Shown here: piece after piece, positions 11,228 to 21,923 of the stretch
Layout: each line of letters starts with the position of its first letter
Numbering within the stretch: position 1 is the stretch's first letter
Origin: Plicaturopsis crispa FD-325 SS-3
Lineage: Eukaryota > Basidiomycota > Agaricomycetes > Amylocorticiales > Amylocorticiaceae
Length of the DNA stretch: 64,000 bases
Reading direction: 5' to 3'
Assembly (NCBI GenBank): GCA_000827205.1
Contig: KN832566.1
Coordinates: 514,543 to 578,542, forward strand
The notes under the pieces: model-generated
What the model saw: only the letters and a program-made list of their open reading frames with translations
Database searches by the model: none
What the model was told of the DNA's origin: nothing
Program-made: the position numbers and the translations under genes

Positions 11228-12029
11228 GGCTGGTGTGATTCAGATGTGAATGAACTTGTTGGTCAGCGCGAGAGGGTGCTTTCGAGGTTTGAGATGCTTA
11301 TCGTCCAGGGTTAACCCACGGGTGGGCACGAGGCTGCGGCATGGATGCCTGGGTTCTCATGCGCAGCTTTCGTTGGAAGAGTCAGGCATCGGGCACTCGT
11401 GCTTCAAGTTGTGGGCGTTACAGTGTAACCCAGATCAGTTACAAGTCAACCTTTGGAGGGTCGTGTGAATTGGGTAGCCTGGTAACCTGTAGGCGTCTAG
11501 GATGTGTACCTATCGACTGGGATTGATAGATAATGTGGACAGGCTTGCAGTCTGCATGCCTATATCTAGAAGAAATCAACGTGTATGAGTGAAAGTCGCG
11601 ACGAAGTTCAAACTTCGAAGTGGGCACGCATCCACCTGGTCCCATTATTGTGTATACCCCATCTTGAACAGCTGCTACAGTGTTTGCTAAACTGAGATTA
11701 CACGCTGCACGTCCTCTTGATGCCGGAAGTGAAGCCTGAATACAGGCCTCGTTAATGGTGCGTCACTGCTGCTTGCTCTTTTGGACCTTTTTGGACCATG
11801 ATTTGATCAGGAAATTGAAGAGCGAGAGGGATTCAAGGGGAGCATACCTAGGCAAATAAACCAGTTCTCCTCCTCCTAGGCATATGTAAGATGGCGCACC
11901 CCCACTCACTTTCAAGTTCGAAAGAGAAAACTTATCTCTTCTACAAAAGAGAGTGGACATACACAAACGGGCATTCTGATTGGCTAGACAAACCGGACCG
12001 GAAATGTAGCCGGTACCGGACATCGTCGT
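11228..12029. other. Gene-poor stretch before satellite array
   Basis: Upstream flank of BTB-B followed by sequence with no recognisable gene. A minus-strand open frame ending SLFNFLIKSWSKKVQKSKQQ (stop near 11763) has a basic tail but continues into the satellite array, has no domain I recognise, and is not called as a gene. Confidence 0.4.
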
Positions 12030-13290
12030 GCAGAGGCGCGACTTAAATGTGGAGACGCGATACGCGTCTCGAAATTTCTCGAGCGTGTTGGCTTGCGTAC
12101 AGGTAACGAGGAAGTCAGATGCGGAAGACGTGGCGCCACAGGTAAGAGAATTTTCTGGAAGGAGCTGCCAGCATTTAAAGGCAACGGGCCTATTGGCAGG
12201 GATACCCACCACTGGCACCGACGCGGACGCGACCCACACACGACGTGACGCACTCTGCGGGACATGCGTCGACTTGCGCTCAGGCGACGAGGACGTCGCA
12301 TGCGGAAGACGTTGCGCCACGGTCTGCGGAAATTTCTCGAAGGCACAGCCGTTATACACATGTCACAGACTCGACGGGCCCTCGAGGAGCACGACGCATC
12401 CTTCGCGCGCGTAGACCCACCGACCAGGAGCCGCAGGGCGCCCGTCACCGTCGATGCGCCGCTCCTGCGCTCGCTCCTGCGCTTCGCAGTCGCAGTGTCC
12501 CGCAGCGCGCAGGACACTAGGATGCCCACCAACGAGCGACTCGGACACAATCCACACGACACGCCGACACGACGCGTTCTATGGACCTGGCACGGGTGGC
12601 ACACGAGAAATCTGGATCGCCGTCTACTAGCGGCAAGCAGCAACGCGGGGGACGCTCTTTAGGAGGACGTGCGCCTCGAGATTTCTCGAAGGCACCGCCA
12701 TTAGCGCACAACGTCATCGAGAACGACGCATCCTTCGCGCACGCAGACGTATCGCCCAGGAGCCGCAGGGCGCACGTCACCGTCGACGCGCCGCTCCTGT
12801 GCTCACTCCTCCGCCACGCGGTCGCCGTGCCCCGCAGTGTGCAGGACGCCGGGATGCCCACCAGTGAAAAGACTCAGCCAAGCGACACGACACGACACGA
12901 CACGACACGACACGACGCGTTCTACGGACCTGGCACGGGCGTTAGGTGCCACGCGAAAAATCTGGATGGCCAACCACTCGCGACTCACGGCAACGCGGGG
13001 GAGGCAACGCGGAGGACGCCCCTCGAGAGGACGTGCCCCTCGAAGTTTCTCGGAGGCGCCGCCAGTTTCTACAGGCGACGATGCCCTAGGATGCCTACCA
13101 ACTCACCGAAAACGACCGACGCGATGCGACGCCGCATTCTACAAACTCGGCACGGGTGTTGAGCGGCACTCGAATGATCTGAATGCCCCGTCCACTAGCC
13201 GCTGGCCCGCTAACGGCAACGCAGGGATGCACTTCGGGAGGCGTGTGTGTCACGATTTTTCGAAAGCCGCCGCCTGGTGGCATTTCAGGA
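12030..13290. repeat. Degenerate GC-rich tandem satellite, about 4 units of ~320-350 bases
   Basis: Four ordered copies share three anchors. Anchor 1, like GGATGCCCACCA, is at about 12200, 12521, 12852 and 13089. Anchor 2, like CGACGCGTTCTA(T/C)GGACC, is at about 12246 (poor), 12577, 12911 and 13127. Anchor 3, like TTTCTCGAAGGCACCGCC, closes the units. Spacings are 321, 331 and 237 bases, so the last unit is shortened. A pentamer run (ACACG)n lies in the third unit. Open frames crossing the array are by-products of its low stop density. Confidence 0.75.
12883..12917. repeat. Microsatellite (ACACG)n
   Basis: About six head-to-tail copies of a five-base unit inside the satellite array; the neighbouring unit has only one or two copies at the same place, so the expansion is local. 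Confidence 0.9.
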
Positions 13291-13435
13291 TGCTACGGAG
13301 CATGAGGGTAGTCGATTGCGCATCGACAGGTACCACACTTCCAGGCTCAGGCAACCTCGGGCAAGACGATATGCATGAGCAATAGTACTTACGGTATGAG
13401 CACCTCGCGATTTCTTATGCTGATGTACACTCTAT

Positions 13436-13515
13436 ACATGGGCCCCTGATCCCGACCGACCAAAGGTCGGGCGGCGAAGGGGCCCGTCCGGTAATGATTC
13501 TGAATGAATGAATGT
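13436..13515 (+). repeat. Imperfect hairpin followed by TGAA repeats (possible LINE/SINE 3' end)
   Basis: GGGCCCCT and CCGACCGACC pair with GGTCGGGCGGCG and AGGGGCCC across an AAA loop. About 20 bases later comes a short TGAATGAATGAATG run. A stable 3' hairpin plus a simple-repeat tail is usual for fungal non-LTR elements. No coding part is attached, so this would be a heavily 5'-truncated copy or a SINE-like piece. Inference only. Confidence 0.35.
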
Positions 13516-13679
13516 TTTTTAGAGTCCGATATTTCACTGTAAACACGACTGACACTTGCTCAACCGCACGTATACTCAAAACCCGTGGCGTAGCACGGGT
13601 CTCTGCTAGTTTAAATAAAAGGGTAAATTATTAAAATTAAAATTTTCAAAATACACAGGGAGGTCACAGTACTAAACTG

Positions 13680-13822
13680 GGGATGACCCGGCAGAAATCG
13701 AGTGCGGGTCAAAATGAAGTTAAAACGAGGTTGAAAGCGGACCCTTGGCGTCTGGGTTAATCCGTCGAAAACTTAACCCAGATGCAACTTCGTTTTAACC
13801 CTGGGTCATTGTGCCAGGCACG
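13680..13822. repeat. Foldback (imperfect inverted repeat)
   Basis: A nine-base palindrome arm CTGGGTTAA (13752-13760) faces TTAACCCAG (13773-13781) across a 12-base loop. Outer arms TTAAAACGAGGTTG (13720-13733) and CAACTTCGTTTTAA (13785-13798) also pair, and GATGACCC at about 13683 faces GGGTCATT at about 13803. Together they form a 140-base foldback. Confidence 0.6.
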
Positions 13823-14974
13823 AGGCAGAAACGGCATGTGGGTACGGCAGGCTCAATTTGATCTGATTATATTTCATTTTTCTCTATTTTACGACACATT
13901 ATTGAAGGACGTGGTTCAAACAGGCTGCATTCAACTGAAAATACATAGAACTAGACACCGTAAGGGCGGCAAGCTAACGGGGGGAGAGGGGGATCCGCAA
14001 CGCCGTCATCTGAGTCTCCGTCCAGCCTGCCTGAGTACTGAGTCGTTGCGTTTCCGATTGTGCGTGCAGCGTGCGAGGTCCTGGTTGAATCTAACGGAGG
14101 AAACGTTAGCTGAAATCTGCGAATACTATGCTTGGACGACGTACCCAAATCCCGTAGTGTCACAAATCACGTACGACCTAGAAAAAAGCTCGTCAATGGG
14201 GGAGAAGACTCGGGGAGAACGCGCCACATCCAGGCGGGAGATCAGCTGCGAACATGCAGCGAGAAACGAAATTCTGTGAGAGGCAACAGGCTGCCTCTCA
14301 ACAGATACAAGCGGCTCGCAAAACAACGCGGCAGTGGTCCACAACGGACATTCCAAACACGAGATTCGAGGGCAAGAGGGAGGGCAAGAGGGAAAAGGAG
14401 CGAAGCGTTTTTTTTCAGAGTCGAAATACCGCTCACCGTTGATATAGACGTGCCAGCCATCAAAGTCTGATCGATGGCGATGGCGCCATACGGCGTCGTT
14501 TGCAGCAGGTCTGCGATATCTGCGCGAGGGGTAGGCCGGCGAAGCGCGCTGGGGTTAAGTTTCGATGAAAACGCGTCCCGGTCAAGTCACGCATTCGAGT
14601 CTGGTTTAATTTCAGATTTTTGCCCCAGAGTCAAATCCGTTTCACGTCGGGGTCAACGCCCGTTTCAACCAAAATCCGCCAGTTTGATTATCAACCCTGG
14701 TACAAACTAACTACTGGCTGTGTAATCGAGCTCTTCTGACATTAAATGGGTCACGTGACGAGCCGCCGGCGTGCGCGCGTGCAGGCGCGTGCGCACTGGC
14801 ATATAAATTATAATATCACATAGAGTATATGTACAGTAATATAGACTGGCACGCGCTTCACGGTTGCATGACAACAGTACTTGCTGCAGGACTGCTGACA
14901 GTGAGTGTCACAATGTCCAGGCTCGTAGACTAAGATATTCATTAGAAAAACGGTACATGTATGCGACTCGGCGG
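13823..14974. other. Gene-free stretch downstream of dynamin-like gene
   Basis: No gene recognised. Motifs like GGGTTAA/GGGTCAA recur around 14550-14700, echoing the foldback at 13.7 kb. An AT-rich patch lies at about 14800-14840. This is presumably the 3' flank of the dynamin-like gene on the minus strand. Confidence 0.4.
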
Positions 14975-17900
14975 CTAGTGGCGGAAACTCATCAATGGCA
15001 GCGCCGGAGTGGTTGGTTTTACGGTTCGCTTTCGAGTGCCATTTCGTATGCTCGAAAGAAATGAGCCCTGCGTACTCTGTCCGAGTCGAGACACACCATC
15101 GCTCGTTCCTCCATTCTGAGCGTCCTGTGCATGCCCGGTTCGCGACTGCTGTCCGCTGGCAAATATGTCCAATCTACGCTGGATATCGTCAAGCCGAACT
15201 TTCTGTGCCTCGAGGCGTGCACGCCTCTCCGCCGTCTCCTCGTCTTCCGCAAGTAGCTCCTTCATACGCGCCTGCGAGTCACCCTCCTCGGTCTCCTCTA
15301 GGATGTGCCGTCGCAGAACATCCTCGAGGCTCGATGCCAAGCCCTCGTTGAGTGCGCGCTCGATGGTGAGTGGGATATAGTCGATGATACGCTGTGTCAT
15401 AAATTGATACATCGATCAGTCGCGGCACTGCGAGAGGATAGCAAACGCAGAAACTGACCTTATGCGCGACGTCGAAGTACGCACACACGTCCGCCATCAC
15501 GACAAGTTCCTCATGGTCGCTCGCATAGTCCTTATAATCCGGCGTCAGCAGCTTCTCGAGGTCCTCGATTGTGAGATTGATGGAACCGGCCATGCGGAGT
15601 TGTTGGATCGCCCGCGCCTGGTAGGAGTGGATGTACGATGACTCCGCTATGTCTGACCAATAGGCCAGGTATGCTTCACGCTTCTCCGAGAACGCGTCGT
15701 TTTGCGTGAAGAGTGGCGCCTGCTCCAGGGAGAGCACGCGGCCGATCTCGCGCGCTGCGATCTCCTCGAAAATTGCCTGGTGCTCAGCACTCAGTGAGCT
15801 AGCGCGATTCATGCAGTCAGCAGATACGGGTGAGCAGATACAAGGCGTTGAGGACGCACCGCATGTACGCTTGCAGCGAATTGAATTGCCCGAAATGGGT
15901 CATAGCGAGCTCGTCCAGGAATATGGAGAGGTTCTTAATTGCGTCCTCGAGGCATATGCGCGCGGGCGCCGTCCACAGGTCCGTCGATTCCCGGATGAGA
16001 GCCTTTTTCGCGTCGAAGGGGACGTTGTGCGGGAGCTCCCACGCGATGTGACTGGCGCACTGTGAGCGGCATTCGGTATAGGTTCATTGAGATAGGCATC
16101 ACCTGTTGATAGTATCGCGCACATCGTTCAGGGTTAACGTGCGTGGTCTCATGCTCGGATATCGGGACACTGGAGGTGTTGAGCCCAGAACATCCTCGAG
16201 CTCCGCCAACCCGCCGAATGATACATTGAATGATCCACCTGTCCGCGTAGTGAGATCAAAGTCGAACGACGGAGAAGTCAAATCGATGCAAAGTCGGAAC
16301 AAATCGTAGTCCCTGCGATTGCATATGGCGAGGGTCTTGTGCTCATTTCCCCCGCGGACAGCGCCACGTAGGGCAGCACAGTACGCGGATATGCGATTAT
16401 GGATCTCGACCGCCGGTCCGTTGCTGGGGGGCTTGGGCAGACCACTCAATTCCTGCGCGCAAGCCGCTATGCGCCTTTTCACATCTTCTTTCAGCTCGGG
16501 GATGCTATACGAGCAAGGATGTTAACATGCCGACAAGTCCAGGGTAAAGGGGTGCGCACGCGGATTCGACGATATCGATAAGCAGCCTGCTGATGCGCGA
16601 CACGAATCCCGGGATGCCCAGCCGGCTGCGGTCGGCGATGTCGCGCCACGGCGATGTAGAGTTGAAAAACTCGGAAGCAAGTGCTTCCAGCGCCTGGGGC
16701 GAAAGACCCGCGGCGCGTTGCTGATCATCGGGGAGGCGTACACAATAATATCCGTGCTTCAGTGGATGCGCGGTGCCGTTGAGCACCTTTGCCCACTCCG
16801 CCTGGGCACTCACTGCGCCAGGCCCGATCGCATCCGGTTTCGTCAATACGCCTGCATGGACAAGCGAAGGGAGGGAGACGCTCAGGAAATGCGTGCGAGT
16901 GGGAGAGGAGGAATGCATGAGACATACCAATCGTGCGTTCACCGTGGGGATCTGCTTCTTTAGCGAGACGGACGGCGAGTTGGTTTTGAATGTCATCTGA
17001 AGGCCGACAGTTTGTAATAGTTCGGGATACCTATGCTTCTGCGAAGATACGCACCGCTCACAGGTAGCACAACAAGAATAAGTGTCCTCCTCTTCGCAAT
17101 GCTAGACACGACGAGGTCCCTTATGAGGGCGACATCTCTATCCCCTGCATTCTGGATCAGGCCTGGACATAGACCCCTCGTCAGTGCGCGTTGAAGTGGA
17201 ACGTGTAGCGAGAAAAGAATTTAGAACCAGGGAGGTCCACAAAGGACAGATCAGCTGCCTCAGGATCCTTCAAGTCGACACAGATGGTGTTCTTGGAGAA
17301 CGACAGCCGTCCACTGGAAATACCGTCGTCCTTATAGCTATCTTTGAGCTCCGCCAGCGGCATCTTCCTGAATTTCGGCTGCACTTTGTTTTTGGCGTCT
17401 AAATTCAAAATCGCTGCCTGTGCACGCCGAATGCATAGGTCGACATCGCTCTTGTCAGTCAGCAATTGGAACTGGACAATCCGAGTGCTGTCCAACTCGT
17501 GGCCATTCCTGTCGTAGGCAATGCGAAGGGATATATTGCACGACCATGAATCCGCGGAACTTGACATCGTGCATTCCATTGGGCATCTGCACAAAGGAGC
17601 TTAACATGGCATCGGTCCTTTACCGCATAACGCACCTAGTGCAGGTTGATCCATCACGAGGCAGTGCGATCTAGTAGTAGGAGCTCCTGTCAAAAAGCAA
17701 GGACTATAAGTAAAAAATAGATGACCGACCCGGCTGATGGCCTCCACTAATGAGCTTTTACCAGCTATCGAAAGCGTCAGTAACTGCCTGCGATGTTTGA
17801 ATGCGCAAAAGTCCTGTCGTTACCTGATTGACTACCAATGACGGCAATCCGGGGGAGGTCAAATTCTCTCTCAGCTCTAGAGAAAAGCGCTCAATGATAA

Positions 17901-18041
17901 CGAGGAGAACCGGCGCGTAGGCGAATCATACCCCATGCTATGAAGATCCTTAGACAATTCCAGGAGCTCTTTGCATTTCCGTGCATATTCGGTGGATGAA
18001 AGATCAGATGAGTCGCTTGAAGTTTTGGGTGGAGGGGCCAT
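14975..18041 (-). CDS. Dynamin-like large GTPase
   Basis: Predicted membrane-remodelling GTPase of the dynamin superfamily, closer in form to the Mx/fungal dynamin-like group (no PH or proline-rich domain seen). Start: ATG of MAPPPKTSSDSSDLSSTEYA. Motifs in order on joined exons: P-loop IGSQSAGKSSLVEAISR split by an intron near 17.8 kb; switch/G3 in SFVDLPG; the block PGLIQNAGDRDVALIRDLV; DDIQNQLAVRLAKEADPHGE; G4 in GVLTKPDAIGPG. Middle/stalk exons follow (FGGLAELEDVLG; LTLNDVRDTIN), then a C-terminal GTPase effector region (DVAHKV and LTIERALNEGLASSLEDVL) ending in a Glu/Arg-rich coil. About a dozen short introns. The order G1-G3-G4-stalk-GED is complete, so the gene looks intact. Membrane target unknown; VPS1 and DNM1 are usually closer to 700-800 residues with other sequence, so I do not assign those names. 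Confidence 0.82.
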
Positions 18042-18965
18042 CTCCTCAAGAGCAACTGAGGGGAAGGTACAGAATGAGACTATTGCGATATGGTAAAAGC
18101 GATCTTTAACGCACCTGAAGCGCGTGGGAATGGGGGCGAGAGAGGCTACGGATTCAAGCTGCGGATAAGGTAGAAGTGCAAGATGGTATGCAACGCGGCA
18201 CAAGTACGTGGTAGAACGCAGATACTTCGAACCCACGTCGCACAAGGCGGCGATAAGTGAGTGCATGACATCCGAAATGGGCGCTAGAATGTACCTTTGA
18301 ATAGCAAGTTCGCACCGAAGGAAACTAGCGCTTGAGTGCGCAGTCCGAGTCGTGGCCGAGTACCCTAGAAACAGCAGGACTTACGCCCGAGTTGACAGCA
18401 CAAGGTCGGCTGCGGACCAGCGCGGGCCTCTTTGGTGGCTCTGAAACCATGGGGTGTTCCACACCCCGAATAGATTACAGGAAAGGGTCCCCTGCATTCG
18501 CTCTTGATCGATTTAGGCTTAGTTACGCTAGGGGTAAGGTAGAGCCCATACAGTATACCAATCATTGAGGTCTTTCTCTTCCAGTCTTGGGACGGAGGAG
18601 GAAGCATAGGGCTGGGGACGATACGGGTTCAAATCAGTGCACTGTACACATTTCGATAAATTGGCTGTACTCACGGAAAAGTGATGGAAAAAATATATAC
18701 AATCGTTAGGGCTATTGTCATTGTTAGACGCGCCGAGCGTGCTACCCAGAGTCGTAAACCCGACTCCTATGCACATTAGCGATTACTTGTCCGAGGCATA
18801 AAGATAGAGAAACACACTAAACAGTGGACACGAGTGCCGACAGAACCTCGGCCAAAATAGACACCATGAGGCTACAATGAGGCACCTCCACGGAAATGCG
18901 GGGGACTGAGTGCCAGAACGCCTCTGCATTCAACGCCATTCGCATCTCGGAAAGTATCGCCAGGC
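18042..18965. other. Intergenic between dynamin-like gene and BTB-C (divergent)
   Basis: No gene seen; divergent promoters for the dynamin-like GTPase (minus) and BTB-C (plus). The small open frames at 18365-18607 and 18528-18776 have no recognisable features. Confidence 0.4.
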
Positions 18966-20012
18966 ATGCAATCCGATGAAGACTACGCGCACGCCGACTC
19001 GGCGGTCCCCGACGCCGACGCACCCTTCAACGACCCCAAAGCCGACGTCATCCTCCGCTCATCAGATAACATCGATTTCCGCGCATTCAAATTCCTGCTC
19101 TCCATGGCCTCGTCCTTCTTCGAGGGCATGTTCACGCTCCCGCAGTCGCAAGGCCCCGCAAAATCGGGCGAGGGAGCGGGAGAGGTGGTGAAAGACGGCC
19201 TGCCCGTCATCCCGATGAGTGAAGACAGTCTGACGGTGAAGAACCTGCTGCTCTTTTGCCTGCCCACGGCGACCGTTGACCGCCCAAAGCTCGAAACCGT
19301 CAAAGAGATTCTCGCTGTCCTCGATGCTGCGCTTAAATACGAGATGGCGCACGTTCAGCGCCATGCACGTGCCGCGCTGGTGTGCCCAGATATCTTCGCC
19401 TCTGAGGCTCCGCTGCGTATTTTCGCGATTGCAGTGCAATACAATCTAGAGGAGGAGGCGCGGGTTGCTGCGCGGCATATACTGGCGGTGCCGATCGCGG
19501 AGTGGCCATTTGTCGAGGAGATGCGATATCTCACGGCCTGCCAGTACCATCGGCTGCTCGAGTACAATCGTCAATGCGTCAACGCCGCGGTTACTCGGGG
19601 CATGAACGTCCAGGATGACATCACTTACAGGCCAGAGACGTGCCCCGCCAAGGCCGGCATGTGCTATTATCACACGCGAAGCCTGTCGTATAGCATGTCA
19701 TATCGCAACAGGGTCGATGACGCGCCATGGTGGGAGGACCTGATGAGCGAGGTGACGGCGGCGTTGAAGCTGAGACCGTGCGGGGCGGCGCTGGGCCAGT
19801 CCTTCATCGTCGAATCGGCTACACTGGCGCGGGCGTGGAAATGCACGCACTGTGGTCCAAAAATGCACACGCACATGAAGAACATCATTGCTTATATTTC
19901 GAGAGAGGTCGAAAAGGTTGTCTCTGAGGTTTGTCCCGTAATCCAGCGCTACGGGATATTTGCCATAACTCACTTTTTCTGCCACCAGATCAAACTCAAG
20001 ATCGAGTCTTGA
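18966..20012 (+). CDS. BTB/POZ domain protein C
   Basis: Third BTB family member. The core DVILRSSDNIDFRAFKFLLS is followed by SSFFEGMFTLPQSQ, KDGLPVIPMSEDSLTVKNLL, ILAVLDAALKYEMAHVQRH, RYLTACQYHRLLEYNRQC, LRPCGAALGQSF and the C-terminal knuckle WKCTHCGPKMH. A GT-AG intron at 19929-19988 joins VEKVVSE to a final exon encoding IKLKIES. This 60-base intron is a multiple of three and has no stop, so unspliced RNA also reads through to the same end. It forms a tandem pair with BTB-D and shares the terminal-exon layout with D, B and E. Specific role unknown. Confidence 0.8.
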   Translation: MQSDEDYAHADSAVPDADAPFNDPKADVILRSSDNIDFRAFKFLLSMASSFFEGMFTLPQSQGPAKSGEGAGEVVKDGLPVIPMSEDSLTVKNLLLFCLPTATVDRPKLETVKEILAVLDAALKYEMAHVQRHARAALVCPDIFASEAPLRIFAIAVQYNLEEEARVAARHILAVPIAEWPFVEEMRYLTACQYHRLLEYNRQCVNAAVTRGMNVQDDITYRPETCPAKAGMCYYHTRSLSYSMSYRNRVDDAPWWEDLMSEVTAALKLRPCGAALGQSFIVESATLARAWKCTHCGPKMHTHMKNIIAYISREVEKVVSEVCPVIQRYGIFAITHFFCHQIKLKIES

Positions 20013-20450
20013 ATTAGCTGACGAGGAAGTCTTCCAATTTTCGACATTGTCGACACGAAACTCGCGGGTCATGATGCCCTGTATACTATTCAGTGGTGGA
20101 AGAGGGAGATAGAGGTAAACCTTGATACCTTCTGGCTGCGCCGCAGTAGCCGGTTGCAGTGTACGATATGTTCTTAGAGCTGCTATGGCCCATGACCCTG
20201 TTCACATCCTACATTTCCAGGACAGCACAGTCAGGTGGGGTCATTGTGTCTCGATATCTATAGCGTACCTCTTGAGATGGCAATACTTGTAATCGATGCG
20301 GGCGATTGAACGTGAAAAGTGATGTCTTCTCGTTCCATTGAATGCATCCCATGAGATCTCAGCAGCCGGCGACCAGCCGAAAAGACCGCCGCAGCTGAAT
20401 AATAAATACTATAAGTCGTCTCCCTGGAGTAAGTCGAACTCGCACCGACC
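20013..20450. other. Spacer between BTB-C and BTB-D
   Basis: Short intergenic stretch with the presumed promoter of BTB-D; an AT-rich AATAAATACTATAAG lies about 50 bases before the start codon. Nothing else recognised. Confidence 0.4.
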
Positions 20451-21468
20451 ATGGACACCACCGACCACAGCCAGAGCGCCAAAACCTCACAGACTGAGAT
20501 CACAGACGCCCCTGCCCCCTTCGATCATCCCAAGGCCGACGTCATCCTCCGCTCATCCGATAATGTCGATTTCCGCGCATTCAAATTCTTGCTTTCCTTA
20601 ACCTCGACTTTCTTCGAGTGCATGTTCACCCTCCCACAGCCGCTCCAGGCCGGCGCAGGCGAGGTGACGAAGGGCGGGGTTCCAGTGATCCCTATGAGCG
20701 AAGATAGCGAGGGCGTCACGAAACCCCTGCTTTATTGCCTGCCCTCAGGGACGGTGCAGCAGCCAGGCCTCGAAACGCTGTCCGACATCTCTGCTGTGCT
20801 GGATTTAGCGGTCAAATACGATATGCCGGAGGTCAAGACGCACGCACGCATAGCGCTCATATCCCATCACATCCTATCCTCAGAGGTGCCCTTGAGCATC
20901 TTCGCCATCGCCATCCGCTACGGGCTGCAGAAGGAAGCGACTGTTGCAGCGCGGTCCACCTTAGCCGTGCCGATCGCAGATTGGCCTTATGTCAACGAAT
21001 TGAAATATGTCACAGCTAACCAGTATCACCGCCTACAAGAATACCATCGCAAGTGTGGTAGTGAACTCGCTCAACTATGCATATCGTCGTCGGTCAGCTG
21101 GGAGTTACAGATAGCGGAGAAATGTCCAAGCTGCCGGTCCTCATGGGTGCGAGTTGTTATTGGTGAGGCGGGGGCGGCATTTAGGGTGAAACCGGCCATT
21201 GCGACTGCCAGAGAAGTTTTCATCTCCGACAAAGCACTCTCTGGTCCATGGAAATGCGGAAAGTGTTATGGGGGTGCAGGCGATGTGCACTCACGCTTGG
21301 AACACTTTTTGAAAAAGCTGTCTCCCTCCGTTGAAGGGATAATTTCCGCGGTAAGCCCTCGGGAATCAACATTTGCCAAACGACGAAGTTACTCACCAGT
21401 AGACGTGCTCAAAATGACAATTGGGTGAAACATAGGTAGAGGTTGACCTTGTAGATTTGGCAGCCTGA
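20451..21468 (+). CDS. BTB/POZ domain protein D
   Basis: Fourth BTB family member, tandem to C. The core DVILRSSDNVDFRAFKFLLS is followed by STFFECMFTLPQPL, KGGVPVIPMSEDSEGVTKPL, ISAVLDLAVKYDMPEVKTH, KYVTANQYHRLQEYHRKCG and FRVKPAIATAREVF. The C-terminal cysteine pair is present but changed (WKCGKCYGG instead of CTHCG). A further Cys pair, KCPSCR, lies earlier at about residue 225. Exon 1 ends at 21350; an 85-base intron (21351-21435) leads to a last exon encoding VEVDLVDLAA, matching BTB-B. Without splicing the frame would stop at 21428. Function unknown beyond the BTB fold. Confidence 0.78.
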
Positions 21469-21923
21469 CATGGATGCAACACTGACGAAAACAAAACGTG
21501 AGTTTCTTCGGGTTAACATCAACTGCCAGGACCACAGGCGCCATGCTCATCAGTATATATTTGAACAGGAAGACTCAGATGGAGAGGAATTGAAGAGGGC
21601 TCGTGAGGGGTACCTCAGTCAACACGAATACGACCTATTTTCTTACATTTCAAAAGACCTTTGAATTGGAGCTATGCAGCACATATGAGGACGAGCATGT
21701 CCGATGTAGTCAAGCCTGAGGTTGACGGTGCGTTGACAGTGCAAGAATATTGCAATAGCAGTGCATATAGAGATGACTGGAGAGATCGTTGTTAAGAATA
21801 TCCGAGCCCGTGAGGTTGAAAGTATTGTTTCGACGGATGCTAAGGGAGACTAGCCGCAAGGACGCGCGACGCTGCCGACCGCGATGAGAAAGAACCGGAA
21901 GCGGGATTCGGAATGCAACACCA
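21469..21923. other. Intergenic between BTB-D and CRD1
   Basis: No gene supported. A 64-codon frame at 21470-21664 lies just after BTB-D and has no recognised features. The rest presumably serves as BTB-D 3' UTR and CRD1 promoter. Confidence 0.4.

Noticed and set aside
12028-13385. Several 120-220 codon frames on both strands
   Set aside because: They run through the satellite units in different frames with no conserved product between units.
14120-14470. Overlapping 75-165 codon frames
   Set aside because: No domain, no splice consistency, unrelated composition on both strands.
18615-18640. GGGTTCAAATC-like word resembling a tRNA B box
   Set aside because: No A box, acceptor stem or anticodon arm can be folded around it; no tRNA gene was found in the window.
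21470-21664. 64-codon frame after BTB-D
   Set aside because: Starts right after the BTB-D terminal exon, no family recognised, no conserved counterpart near other BTB genes.
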